From the NCBI RefSeq assembly GCF_014650695.1, contig NZ_BMVL01000005.1, positions 469,075 to 533,074 on the forward strand: DNA of 64,000 bases, written 5' to 3'. Both the position numbers and the translations under genes were made by a program. Of this stretch, positions 33,853 to 42,449 are shown piece by piece (the stretch's first letter is position 1; every line of letters begins with the position of its first letter). Source of the stretch: Streptomyces avidinii (GTDB lineage Bacteria; Actinomycetota; Actinomycetes; Streptomycetales; Streptomycetaceae). The notes beneath the pieces were generated by a model that did no database searches, was not told where the DNA came from, and saw only the letters and a list, made by a program, of their open reading frames with translations.

Positions 33853-35340
33853 TCAGTCGGCCGTGGCGAGTTCGCCGCTGAGCGTCCGGTGCAGGCGGGC
33901 GCTCGGACCGTTCAGGCCGGTGATCTCGACGGTCTTGCCGCGCTGGGCGTAGCGGTGCTCGATCGCGTCGAGCGCCGCGACCGACGAGGCGTCCCAGACG
34001 TGTGCGGCGGACAGGTCGATGACGACCTTGTCGGGGTCGCCGGCGTAGTCGAAGCGGCCGACGATCTCGTTGGAGGAGGCGAAGAACAGCTGGCCGCTGA
34101 CGGCGTAGACGACCTGGCTGCCGTCGGGGTCGGTGACCGCAGTGACATCGGCGAGCCGGGCGACGCGCCTGGCGAAGATGACCATCGCGGTGACGGATCC
34201 GGCGACGACGCCGACGGCGAGGTTGTGGGTGGCGACCACGCAGGCCACGGTGACGACCATGACGGTGATCTCGCCCGCGGGCATCCGCCGGAGGGTCTTG
34301 GGTGCGACGGAGTGCCAGTCGAAGGTCGCGAAGCAGACCATGATCATGACGGCGACCAGGGCGGCCATCGGGATCTCCGAGACCACCGGGCCGAAGACGA
34401 TGCACAGCACCATCAGGAACACGCCCGCGAGGAAGGTGGACAGGCGGGTCCGGGCGCCGGAGACCTTCACATTGATCATGGTCTGGCCGATCATCGCGCA
34501 ACCGCCCATCCCGCCGAAGAACCCCGTGACGATGTTCGCGACGCCCTGCCCGATGGACTCCCGGGTCTTCGACGAGGCGGTGTCGGTGATCTCGTCGACC
34601 AGCTTCGCCGTCATCAGCGACTCCATCAGCCCGACGAGCGCCATGGCGAAGGCGTACGGGGCGACCGTGGTCAGCGTGGCGAGGGTGAACGGTACGTCGG
34701 GCAGCCCGGGAACGGGTAGTGCGGACGGGAGCGCGCCCTTGTCGCCGACCGTCGGTACGGCGATTCCGGCAGCGACGGTGATCACGGTGAGGATCGCGAT
34801 CGACACCAGCGGGGCCGGGACCGACCTCGTGATCCTCGGGAACAGGACCAGCAGCGCCAGGCCGGCGGCGAGGAGCGGGTAGACGGCCCACGGCACGTTC
34901 CGCAGCTCCGGAACCTGGGCCATGAAGACGAGGATGGCCAGGGAGTTCACGAAGCCGACCATCACCGAGCGCGGGATGAACCGCATCAGCCTGCCCACGC
35001 CCAGCGCGCCGAGGACGATCTGGAAGACCCCGGCCAGGATGACGGCGGCCACCAGGTACCCGAAGCCGTGCTGCCGGTTCAGCGGAGCGATGACCAGGGC
35101 CACGGCTCCGGTGGCCGCGGAGATCATCGCGGGCCGCCCGCCGACGACGGCGATGGTCACGGCCATGGTGAAGGAGGCGAACAGGCCGATCGCCGGATCC
35201 ACCCCGGCGATGATCGAGAAGGAGATCGCCTCCGGGATCAGCGCCAGCGAGACCACCAGCCCGGCCAGCACCTCGGTACGCAGCACCTTCGGCGACAGCC
35301 AGGACGGGCGGAAGCCGCGCAGGCGCACGGGTATGGACAC
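33853..35340 (-). CDS. SulP-family anion transporter with STAS domain
   Basis: This is a 495-residue membrane protein. LAGLVVSLALIPEAISFSII opens the transport domain (VDPAIGLFASF, GGRPAMISAATGAVALV) and about 11-12 helices follow; GGMGGCAMIGQTMINVKVSG is the conserved helix 8 region. Residues 400-490 form a STAS domain (VVYAVSGQLFFASSNE, VVIDLSAAHVWDASSVAAL). SulP proteins carry sulfate, bicarbonate or other anions. GTG 35340 is the proposed start on the basis of the family's N terminus; no ribosome site was found, and the frame stays open upstream through an octamer repeat. Confidence 0.88.
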   Translation of the reverse strand: MSIPVRLRGFRPSWLSPKVLRTEVLAGLVVSLALIPEAISFSIIAGVDPAIGLFASFTMAVTIAVVGGRPAMISAATGAVALVIAPLNRQHGFGYLVAAVILAGVFQIVLGALGVGRLMRFIPRSVMVGFVNSLAILVFMAQVPELRNVPWAVYPLLAAGLALLVLFPRITRSVPAPLVSIAILTVITVAAGIAVPTVGDKGALPSALPVPGLPDVPFTLATLTTVAPYAFAMALVGLMESLMTAKLVDEITDTASSKTRESIGQGVANIVTGFFGGMGGCAMIGQTMINVKVSGARTRLSTFLAGVFLMVLCIVFGPVVSEIPMAALVAVMIMVCFATFDWHSVAPKTLRRMPAGEITVMVVTVACVVATHNLAVGVVAGSVTAMVIFARRVARLADVTAVTDPDGSQVVYAVSGQLFFASSNEIVGRFDYAGDPDKVVIDLSAAHVWDASSVAALDAIEHRYAQRGKTVEITGLNGPSARLHRTLSGELATAD

Positions 35341-35383
35341 GGCGGAGTCGGGCAAGGGAAGCAGACCTGTCAGTGCGAAGGAC

Positions 35384-35431
35384 GGAACGCGGGAACGCGG
35401 GAACGGAGGAACGCGGGAACGAGAGAACGAC
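35384..35431. repeat. Six octamer repeats GGAACGNN
   Basis: GGAACG recurs at 35384, 35392, 35400, 35408 and 35416, with AGAACG at 35424, giving an exact 8-bp period. It lies 45-90 bases upstream of the proposed SulP start on the other strand and 80-125 bases ahead of the P450 gene. Eight is not a multiple of three, so copy-number change would shift any frame and change promoter spacing. Confidence 0.8.
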
Positions 35432-35509
35432 CCCCAAAGGTACCGCGCGGGCCGCGGCACCCGGCCGGGCGCCCGGTGTGCGGGCGGCCCGGCGGGGTAG
35501 CCGACGGGC

Positions 35510-36784
35510 ATGACCCGACTCACGACGACCCTCGCCCCCTGGACCGACAGCACCCTCCCCCTGCTGGCCCGCGGCTACGCCTGGCTGCCCGACCGGATGC
35601 GTGCCACGCACGGCGGGCCGGTCCGCACCCGGCTGCTCGGCCGTCCGGCGATCGCGCTGCGCGGCCCCGCGGCCATCGGCTTCTTCTACGACGAGAGGCA
35701 CATCAGCCGCACCGCGGCCCTTCCCGGACCCGTGCTCGACACGCTCTTCGGGCAGGGCGCGGTGCACACGCTGGACGGCGACGCCCACCGCGCCCGCAAG
35801 GCCATGTTCCTCGCGCTCCTCAAGGACGAGGCGGGGGCGGCGGCGCTGGCCGACCACGTGGTCCTCCAGTGGTCCGAGGCGCTGACCGGCCGTGACGGCG
35901 GCCGGCGCGTCGTGCTCTTCGACGAGACCGCGTTGATCCTGGCCCGCTCCGTCTGCGCGTGGACGGGCGTACCGCTCTCCGACGAGGCCGCCCGGCAGAT
36001 GGCAGGGGATTGCACGGCCATGGTCGACGGCTTCGCCACTCTCGGCGTCCGGCACTGGCGTGCCCGCGCCGCCCGCGCCCGTCAGGAGGACGCCCTCGCC
36101 GCACTGGTCCGCCTCGCCCGAGAGGGCGAGGAGCTCGCGGGCGACAGCGGCACCGCGTTCGAGGTCGTGGCCTGGCACCGGGACGCCGACGGCCGCCTCC
36201 TCGACCCGCACACGGCAGCCGTCGAGCTGCTCAACATCATCCGGCCCACCGTCGCCATCGCCTGGTTCGCCGTCTTCGCGGCGCACGCACTGCACCGCTG
36301 GCCGTCCCACCGGGACCTGCTGCGCAAGGATGCCGACGGGCACTACGCGCGGGCGTTCGCCCATGAGGTGCGTCGCTTCTACCCCTTCGCCCCGTTCGTC
36401 GGCGGCCTCGCCGCGACCGACCTCACCTGGCAGGGCGAAACGATCGCGAAGGACACCCTGGTCCTGCTCGACCTCTACGGCCACCACCACGACCCCGAGC
36501 TGTGGGACGCCCCGTACCGTTTCGACCCGCAGCGGTTCGTCGGACGCGAACCCGGCGCGGACGAGCTCGTCCCGCAGGGCGGCGGGGATCCGGCCCACGG
36601 CCACCGCTGCCCCGGCGAGGACATCACCGTCGCCCTGCTGGCCACGCTCGCGGCGGAACTCGCCGCCCTCGACTTCGACGTCCCCGAGCAGGACCTGTCG
36701 ATTCCGCTGTCCCGGATCCCCACCCGCCCGCGCAGCGGATTCGTCCTCACCACGGCCCGGCAGGATCCGAGGGGGACGGTCTAG
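35510..36784 (+). CDS. CYP152-type cytochrome P450 (fatty acid peroxygenase-like)
   Basis: This 424-residue P450 has the CYP152 hallmarks. The I-helix reads LNIIRPTVAIAW, with Arg245-Pro246 in place of the usual acid-Thr pair. The haem-binding loop is PQGGGDPAHGHRCPGED with Cys367 as thiolate ligand. CYP152 enzymes use hydrogen peroxide to hydroxylate or decarboxylate fatty acids, with the substrate carboxylate bound by that Arg; no redox partner is needed, and none is encoded nearby. EVRRFYPFAPFVGG is the ExxR helix. Its TAG overlaps the TAG of the convergent gene through a shared CTAG. The start ATG at 35510 fits family length. Confidence 0.92.
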   Translation: MTRLTTTLAPWTDSTLPLLARGYAWLPDRMRATHGGPVRTRLLGRPAIALRGPAAIGFFYDERHISRTAALPGPVLDTLFGQGAVHTLDGDAHRARKAMFLALLKDEAGAAALADHVVLQWSEALTGRDGGRRVVLFDETALILARSVCAWTGVPLSDEAARQMAGDCTAMVDGFATLGVRHWRARAARARQEDALAALVRLAREGEELAGDSGTAFEVVAWHRDADGRLLDPHTAAVELLNIIRPTVAIAWFAVFAAHALHRWPSHRDLLRKDADGHYARAFAHEVRRFYPFAPFVGGLAATDLTWQGETIAKDTLVLLDLYGHHHDPELWDAPYRFDPQRFVGREPGADELVPQGGGDPAHGHRCPGEDITVALLATLAAELAALDFDVPEQDLSIPLSRIPTRPRSGFVLTTARQDPRGTV

Positions 36785-37452
36785 CCGAACGGCCGGCGGG
36801 GCACGGTCGGAGCGGAGATACGTTCGACCGTGGAGACGACCCGTACCAGTGCCGGCGTGGCGGGCGCCGACGCGAATCCGAACCGGACGGGCGGAACCAC
36901 CGGAGCGAGCGGACCGAGGTCGACCCCCGCGAACGATGCGACGGCCGAGGTGATCACATGGAGGTCGCGGGCGGCGTACCACTGCCGCCACCCGGGCCGC
37001 GAGCTTCCCCGGGTCCGTACGCCGACCAGCAGCCGTGCGGGCCCGCTGACCAGCGCGGCCCAACCCGGCCGACGGGCGAGCGGCCCAGGTACGGCCCGCA
37101 GCGCGAGGCCGAGCCCTCCGCGGCGGCCGACGGTGAAGCGCAGGCGCAGGCTTCCGGCGGCGACGTCCCACACCGGCCCCCTGCTGTGCACGGCCACCGG
37201 TCCCGTCCGGACCTCGTCGAAGTGGTAGACGCCCGCGATGTACTCCGCCGTACGGGCGGTCGGAGCCAGCAGGATGCGACGCCCGTCGGCGCGCTCCAGC
37301 ATCACGTCGCTGAACGGCCCGAAGGGGGACCGCGGCCAGTGGCCCACCACCACACGGGTGCCGGACTCCGTTCCGACGGCGGCGATCCAGCCGTCGAACG
37401 TCAGGCGGTCTCGCCCCTTGACCACATGTGCCGCGGGCTCCTCGGTGCTCAC
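36781..37452 (-). CDS. Hypothetical protein coupled to the permease-phosphatase fusion gene
   Basis: This 223-residue protein is beta-rich (LTFDGWIAAVGTESGTRVVVG, VMLERADGRRILLAPTART, LRLRFTVGRRGGLGLALRAV) without membrane segments. No family was recognised. Its GTG start overlaps the TGA of the fusion gene (GTGA), so it depends on translation of that gene and probably acts with it. FASAPATPALVRVVSTVER near the end is a possible interaction strand-helix. It could be an effector or regulator of the sensor. Confidence 0.7.
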   Translation of the reverse strand: MSTEEPAAHVVKGRDRLTFDGWIAAVGTESGTRVVVGHWPRSPFGPFSDVMLERADGRRILLAPTARTAEYIAGVYHFDEVRTGPVAVHSRGPVWDVAAGSLRLRFTVGRRGGLGLALRAVPGPLARRPGWAALVSGPARLLVGVRTRGSSRPGWRQWYAARDLHVITSAVASFAGVDLGPLAPVVPPVRFGFASAPATPALVRVVSTVERISAPTVPRRPFG

Positions 37453-40133
37453 GGCCGCTCCGTCGGAGCCACGAGCTGCTCGGTCCAGATGGTCTTTCCG
37501 GCGGCGGTGTAGCGCGTCCCCCACCGGTGGACCATCTGGGCGATGAGGAAGAGGCCGCGGCCGCCCTCCTCGTCGGTGGCGGCGTGGCGCAGATGCGGTG
37601 AGGTGTGGCCGGTGTCGGAGACCTCGCAGACGAGGTTCTCGTCACGGATCAGCCGGACGTGGACGGGGCCGTCCGTGTAGCGGATGGCGTTGGTGACCAG
37701 CTCGCTGACGATCAGTTCGGTGACGAACGAGAGATCGTCGAGCCCCCAGGCCTCCAGTTGCCCGGTGACGGCGGCGCGGGCGACGGCGACCATCGCCGGG
37801 TCGGATGCCAGCTCCCACTGCGCCACATGGCGCTCGTCGAGCATCCGGGTCCGGACCAGGAGCACGGCCACGTCGTCGTCCACGGGCCCGGGCAGCAGTC
37901 TCGCCAGGGCGAGGTCGCACAGCTGCTCCAGGGGGCGCCGGTGCCGGGAGAGCGTTTCGGCGAGGCGGCCGAGGGCCTCGTCGCGGTCGTGGCCGACGGC
38001 ATGCGTCAGACCGTCGGTGAACAGGGCGATGAGGCTGCCGGGCGGCAGCTGGAGTTCGACGTTCTGGAAGGTCTGGCCCCCCAGGCCCAGCGGGGGGCCC
38101 GACGGCAGGTCAGGGAAGGAGACCGTACCGGTGTCCGCCTCCACCACCGCGGGCGGCCAGCCGCCCGCCCGCGCCATGGTGCACCGCCCCGACACCGGGT
38201 CGTAGACGACGTACAGGCAGGTCACCGCGGCAACGTCCGGACCGGCATCGGACCGTGCGCCGTCCCGGCGGAGCTCGCCGTTCCCACCGCGCTCGCCGCC
38301 GTCCCTGCCGAGCTCGCGGGCCCACTCCGAGGAGGTCTGCCGGGCCACGTCGTCCAGGTGGGAGAGCACCTCGTCCGGAGGCAGGTCCATCCTGGCGAGG
38401 ACACGCACGCTCGCACGCAGGAGCCCCATGGCGGCAGCGGCGTGCAGTCCGTGCCCCCGCACATTGCCGACCACCAGGGCCACGCGCGTGCTCGACAGCG
38501 GAACGAGGTCGAACCAGTCGCCGCCGACTCCGGACCGGCTGTCCGCCGGCACGTAGCGGCTCGCCGCCTCGACGGCCGTCTGCGGCTCCAGTTTGCGCGG
38601 CAGCAGGCTCCGTTGCAGCTTCAGGGCCGCGGTGTGTTCCCGGGTGACGACCAGCATGAGGACGACCCCGATCAGCAGGGCGCCCAGCCCCACGACGGCC
38701 ACCCCGCCCGTCGGCCCGAGCAGCGGCAGGTCGATGGAGGTCGCACCGTAGTGGGGGTCGGCGTAGACGTGGAAGCCCGCGTAGCAGAACACCGAGAGCA
38801 TCATCAGGCCGCCCAGCCCCGGCAGCAGGCCCTTGGACACGAAGTCCTTCGTACTGCGCGTCAGCACCCTGCGGTAGTACCAGACGCAGGCGAAGCCGGT
38901 CAGGCCGTAGTAGAAGGCGATGGCGAGGCCGACCGACTCGATCGAGTCGGCCAGCACGTCATGGCTGATCAGCGTCAGCAGGACGTAGAAGGCGATCGAG
39001 GCCAGACCCATCCCGACCGTCGACCAGGTCGGGGTGAGGTATTTCCGGTGGACCCGGGCGAAACGGGCGGGAACGGCCTTGTGCGCGGCCATCGAGAAGA
39101 CGGTCCGGGCCAGGGGCAGGATCGTGGTCTGGGTGGAGGCCGCCGCCGAGGTGACCACCATGAAGATCAGCAGCCCGGTGAGGAACACGCCGACGCCCTG
39201 ATCGCCGAAGACCGCGCTGCCGAGATCGGAGAGCACGTCGTCGGCGTTCTCCTGGTTGCCCAGGCCGATGCCCTCGGTCCCGACGCCGGCGAAGGCCTGC
39301 GCCGAGGTGGCGACCGCGACGTAGATGACCAGCAGCAGGACGGTCGAGATGACCGCGGCGCGCCCGGGGATGTGCGTGCTGTCGGCGGTCTCCTCGTTGA
39401 CCGTGACGGCGGTGTCCCAGCCCCAGTAGATGAAGACGGCCGCCAGCAGCCCCGCGGTCAACGCCTCGGCGCTGGGTACGTTCAGGGGGTTGAACCAGGA
39501 GGCGGAGACGCGGATCGCCGTCGCCGGGGGATCCGCGTAGACCTTGGTCATGGCGGTGACGGCGAAGACGATCAGTACGACCACCTCGACCGTCAGCAGG
39601 CCGCGCTGCAGGGCGGCGGAGATCTCGATGCCCACGTAGGAGACGGCGGTCATCACGGCGATCCAGAGGACCCCCGCGATCGTGGTCCACAGCCTGCTCT
39701 CGGCGAGCGACTCGTACCCGAACAGCCGGTACGTGTAGACACCGGCGATCTCCGCGAGGTTCGCCATGACGATGACGTCGGCAACGATGATCCCCCAGCC
39801 GCCCATCCACCCGATGCGGGGGCCGAAGGCCCGGGTCGCCCAGGTGAAGGTGGTCCCGCAGTCCGCGTCCGTGGCGTTGAGCTCCCGGTAGGCGTAGGCG
39901 ATCAGCAGCATCGGGATGAAGGCCAGCATCGTGATGACCGGGGCCTGGGGGCCGACCCGCGTCACGATGAGGCCGAGCGTGGCCGCGAGGCTGTAGGCGG
40001 GGGCGGTGGACGCCACGCCGATGGCCACGGAGGAGGCCAGGCCCAAGGCGCCCGTCTTGAGGCCCTTCTCCCCGGCTCCGGGACCCGCGGCGATCGGAGC
40101 CACTTCCTCCACGTAACCACTGGGCGGCGTCAC
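37449..40133 (-). CDS. APC permease-SpoIIE phosphatase-HATPase fusion protein
   Basis: A single 894-residue frame. Residues 22-500 are an APC-superfamily amino-acid permease: EKGLKTGALGLASSVAIGVA with the helix 1 motif STAPAYSLAAT, PMLLIAYAYRELN, and about 12 helices ending near VLMLVVTREHTAAL. Residues 505-765 are a SpoIIE PP2C phosphatase (LQRSLLPRKL, GVGGDWFDLVPL, VVGNVRGHGLHA, ALFTDGLTHA, VDDDVAVLLV). Residues 775-888 are a HATPase anti-sigma kinase (VSELVTNAIRYTD, DTGHTSP, GGRGLFLIAQM). The usual GDV of the phosphatase is GNV. GTG 40133 is proposed as start; ATG 40181 is an alternative. Probably a transporter-like sensor for a sigma-factor switch. Confidence 0.9.
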   Translation of the reverse strand: MTPPSGYVEEVAPIAAGPGAGEKGLKTGALGLASSVAIGVASTAPAYSLAATLGLIVTRVGPQAPVITMLAFIPMLLIAYAYRELNATDADCGTTFTWATRAFGPRIGWMGGWGIIVADVIVMANLAEIAGVYTYRLFGYESLAESRLWTTIAGVLWIAVMTAVSYVGIEISAALQRGLLTVEVVVLIVFAVTAMTKVYADPPATAIRVSASWFNPLNVPSAEALTAGLLAAVFIYWGWDTAVTVNEETADSTHIPGRAAVISTVLLLVIYVAVATSAQAFAGVGTEGIGLGNQENADDVLSDLGSAVFGDQGVGVFLTGLLIFMVVTSAAASTQTTILPLARTVFSMAAHKAVPARFARVHRKYLTPTWSTVGMGLASIAFYVLLTLISHDVLADSIESVGLAIAFYYGLTGFACVWYYRRVLTRSTKDFVSKGLLPGLGGLMMLSVFCYAGFHVYADPHYGATSIDLPLLGPTGGVAVVGLGALLIGVVLMLVVTREHTAALKLQRSLLPRKLEPQTAVEAASRYVPADSRSGVGGDWFDLVPLSSTRVALVVGNVRGHGLHAAAAMGLLRASVRVLARMDLPPDEVLSHLDDVARQTSSEWARELGRDGGERGGNGELRRDGARSDAGPDVAAVTCLYVVYDPVSGRCTMARAGGWPPAVVEADTGTVSFPDLPSGPPLGLGGQTFQNVELQLPPGSLIALFTDGLTHAVGHDRDEALGRLAETLSRHRRPLEQLCDLALARLLPGPVDDDVAVLLVRTRMLDERHVAQWELASDPAMVAVARAAVTGQLEAWGLDDLSFVTELIVSELVTNAIRYTDGPVHVRLIRDENLVCEVSDTGHTSPHLRHAATDEEGGRGLFLIAQMVHRWGTRYTAAGKTIWTEQLVAPTERP

Positions 40134-40294
40134 AACCGATTCACCGACTTCCTGCGCGGTCCACGGGCCCCGACACGGCATCTTCCCCCAGCGGGAGAGG
40201 CTGCCCGATCCGACATGCCGCGCGGTGCGTCTTCGCCGCCGGTCGGGTGGACCTGACGCCCGATCACACCGCAGGCGCGGCGGACCCGCCATAG

Positions 40295-40759
40295 TGGGGG
40301 ATCCCCCCGTACCTGCTCGGCGCTCTCGCCGTCGGCGCGCTCGGCGCCGTGCTGCTGGGCATGGCGGTGACTCCCGACGGCTCGTACGCAGAACTGGTAC
40401 CGGGGCTCGTCGCGCTCAGTGCCGGGGACGGCATCGTGTTCACCGCCATGTTCATCGCCGCCGGAACCGGGGTGGCCGACCGGGACCAGGGCATCGCCTC
40501 CGGGATCGCCTCCACCGGCTCCGGAATGGGCGCAGCGGTGGGCCTCGCCCTTCTGGTCCTGGTGCAGACCGCGGGCCTCGGCGGACTCACGGGGGAGCCG
40601 CTGCGCGAAGCCACGGCGCAGGGGATCGGCGACGCCCTCTTCGCGGTGGCGGCGGGCATCGCCCTGACCTTCCTCGTCGCCCTGCTCCGGCCCGGGGGAA
40701 GGCCCGCAGTGCAACCGGCGGCGGCGCCGATTCCGCCCTGCCGGGGGCGGCGCTGCTGA
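40295..40759 (+). pseudogene. MFS transporter, C-terminal remnant
   Basis: After a stop at 40292-40294 the frame reads PPYLLGALAVGALGAVLLGM, then LVALSAGDGIVFTAMFIAAG, DQGIASGIASTGSGMGAAVG and LFAVAAGIALTFLVALLRP. These are the last four helices of a DHA2-type drug transporter, including the GxASGxxxTxxxxGxAxG stretch. The first ten helices are missing. GTG 40349 could start a short product, but it would not be a transporter. Confidence 0.8.
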
Positions 40760-40793
40760 CGGGCGGGGCGCCCTCACCTCGGCCGAAGGCGCT

Positions 40794-41279
40794 TCAGGCG
40801 CCGTCGGGTGGGGTGTCCGCGGCTTCCAAGGCCTCCTTGCCCCGCTTCTCCATCTCCTCGGGGGACACGTCCTCCACGTGCGTGGCGACGTTCCAGCGGT
40901 GGCCGAAGGGGTCCTCGAACTGCCCGGTGCGGTCGCCGTAGAACTGGTCCTTGACCGCCGACAGCTCCGTGGCGCCGAGCGAGAGGGCCGTGGCGAAGAC
41001 GGAGTCGACGTCCTCGACGTACACGTGCAGGGTGATGGGCGTGCCGCCCACCGACTTCGGCGACCGGAACCCCATCTCCGGGTACTCGTCGGCGATCATG
41101 ACGACCGAGTTGCCCAGCTCCAGCTCCGCGTGGCCGATCCTGCCGTCGGGTGCGGGCATCCTCATCCGCTCGGCCGCGCCGAGCACGGCCACGTAGAAGT
41201 CGATCGCGGCTGCGGCCCCGTCCACGCAGAGGTAGGGCGTGACGCGCTGGTATCCCTCGGGAATCGGTTTGACTGTCAC
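40794..41279 (-). CDS. VOC-family (glyoxalase-like) protein
   Basis: This 161-residue protein shows the paired beta-alpha-beta-beta-beta units of the VOC/PhnB-like family: YLCVDGAAAAIDFYVAVLGA, HAELELGNSVVMIADEYPE, then PITLHVYVEDVDSVFATALS, FYGDRTGQFEDPFGHRWNVA. Candidate metal ligands are the His in IGHAELEL and Glu in GQFEDPFG. Often annotated as a glyoxalase or bleomycin-resistance-like protein. GTG 41279 was chosen with GGAAGG upstream. A GTG seven codons earlier is possible. Confidence 0.87.
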   Translation of the reverse strand: MTVKPIPEGYQRVTPYLCVDGAAAAIDFYVAVLGAAERMRMPAPDGRIGHAELELGNSVVMIADEYPEMGFRSPKSVGGTPITLHVYVEDVDSVFATALSLGATELSAVKDQFYGDRTGQFEDPFGHRWNVATHVEDVSPEEMEKRGKEALEAADTPPDGA

Positions 41280-41480
41280 CGGCTTCGGGCCCTTCCGCAC
41301 AGTGGCGATCGCCGTTGATCGCCGTAGGGGTCCACTGATATCCCCACCGCGTGCGAAAACCTCCCGGCGCCGCGCGGAACCCGGCGACGGATGCCCCGAA
41401 GGGCCGCCAAGACTCCGTCTCGATACCGGCCGTGCCCGCGCCCAGCGGGCGGATCGCGGCGTTCACCGCGGACGGCACGC

Positions 41481-41596
41481 CCGGCACGGCCGGGGCTTTG
41501 TCCAAGCCGCGGGTGGGTTCGTCGAGGAGCAGGACCCCGGGGCGGCGGACAGCCGGATGGCCCGGACGAGGGCGAGCTTCTGGCCGTCGGGAATGC
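41481..41596 (-). pseudogene. ABC-transporter ATPase remnant (Walker B region)
   Basis: In one frame PGVLLLDEPTRGLDKA is a Walker B and D-loop; just upstream, in a second frame, GIPDGQKLALVRAIRLSA is a degraded signature-motif region (normally LSxGQ). The two are separated by a one-base shift. The Walker A half is absent. The rest of 41280-41724 shows no gene. Confidence 0.7.
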
Positions 41597-41724
41597 CGAT
41601 TCACGTGGCCGGGCACGGATTTCGGCCGAGCACGGCAGGGCGGGGCGTGACGACACCACTCGCCACGCCCCGCCCGTTCCTCAGCTGCCGGGGCACCCTC
41701 AGCCCGGGCGGCGGACCGGGACCC

Positions 41725-41931
41725 TCAGTCCCGGCCGTACGTGTGGAACCCGCGGCCGGTCTTGCGGCCGAGCAGCCCCGCCTGGACCATCCGCTGGAGG
41801 AGCGGGGGCGGGGCGTAGAGGGGTTCCTTGAACTCGTCGTAGAGCGATTCCGCGATGGCCGCGACCGTGTCGAGGCCGATGAGGTCGGCGAGCCTCAGCG
41901 GGCCCATGGGGTGGGCACAGCCGAGCACCAT
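41725..41931 (-). pseudogene. 3-hydroxyacyl-CoA dehydrogenase, C-terminal remnant
   Basis: Sixty-eight codons read MVLGCAHPMGPLRLADLIGL, DTVAAIAESLYDEFKEPLYA, PPPLLQRMVQAGLLGRKTG and GFHTYG. This is the dimerisation domain of 3-hydroxybutyryl-CoA dehydrogenase, with the conserved HPMGPL motif. The NAD-binding domain is wholly missing. The piece continues in frame from the malate synthase remnant. Confidence 0.9.
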
Positions 41932-42449
41932 GCGGATCTCCTCCATCTCGAACGCGGCGGTGATCGTCTCGATGAGAACGGTCGCCCGGACGGTGCCGCG
42001 CGGTATGCCGAGCAGTTCCTGGGCAAGAAGGAAGATGTCGTTCCACAGGCGTGCCTCGTACCGGTTCTCCAGCTCGGGGAGGTAGAAGTACGGGCTGTGG
42101 CGGCGTCGATCTGGGGCCGGGCGCAGTGGAAGAAGTACAGGCCGAAGTCGACGAGGGACGCGGAGACGGGGCGGCCGTCGATCTCCAGGTGCTCCTCGAG
42201 GAGGTGCCGGCCGCGCGGGCGGACCATGATGGTCGCGAGCTCCGGCCCGAGCCGGTACACCTTGCTCTCCGGGCTGGTGAAGTCGATCCGCCGCTCGATC
42301 ACGTCGAGCAGGGTCAGCTGGCCGCCGATGACGTCGTCCCAGGTGGGCGAGGTGGCGTCTTCGAGGTCGGCCATCCACACCCGGGCACCCGAGTTGAGGG
42401 CGTTCACCGCCATCCGGCGGTCCGGCGGGCCGGTGATCTCCACCCGGCA
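41932..42449 (-). pseudogene. Malate synthase remnant, internal part only
   Basis: From 42449 the frame reads CRVEITGPPDRRMAVNALNS, WMADLEDATSPTWDDVIGG, TIMVRPRGRHLLEEHLEIDG and LVDFGLYFFHCA. A missing base near 42100 shifts the frame, after which PYFYLPELENRYEARLWNDI and GTVRATVLIETITAAFEMEE follow. This covers roughly the middle third of malate synthase A, including the catalytic Arg loop (RPRG). The N terminus and the C-terminal half with the catalytic Asp are gone. It is joined in frame at both ends to other gene fragments. Confidence 0.9.

Noticed and set aside
33716..37645. A minus-strand open frame of about 1300 codons spanning the SulP and P450 genes
   Set aside because: It is a by-product of high GC content: the translation is Arg/Pro/Gly-rich without domains, and SulP, P450 and the partner gene occupy other frames with clear family motifs.
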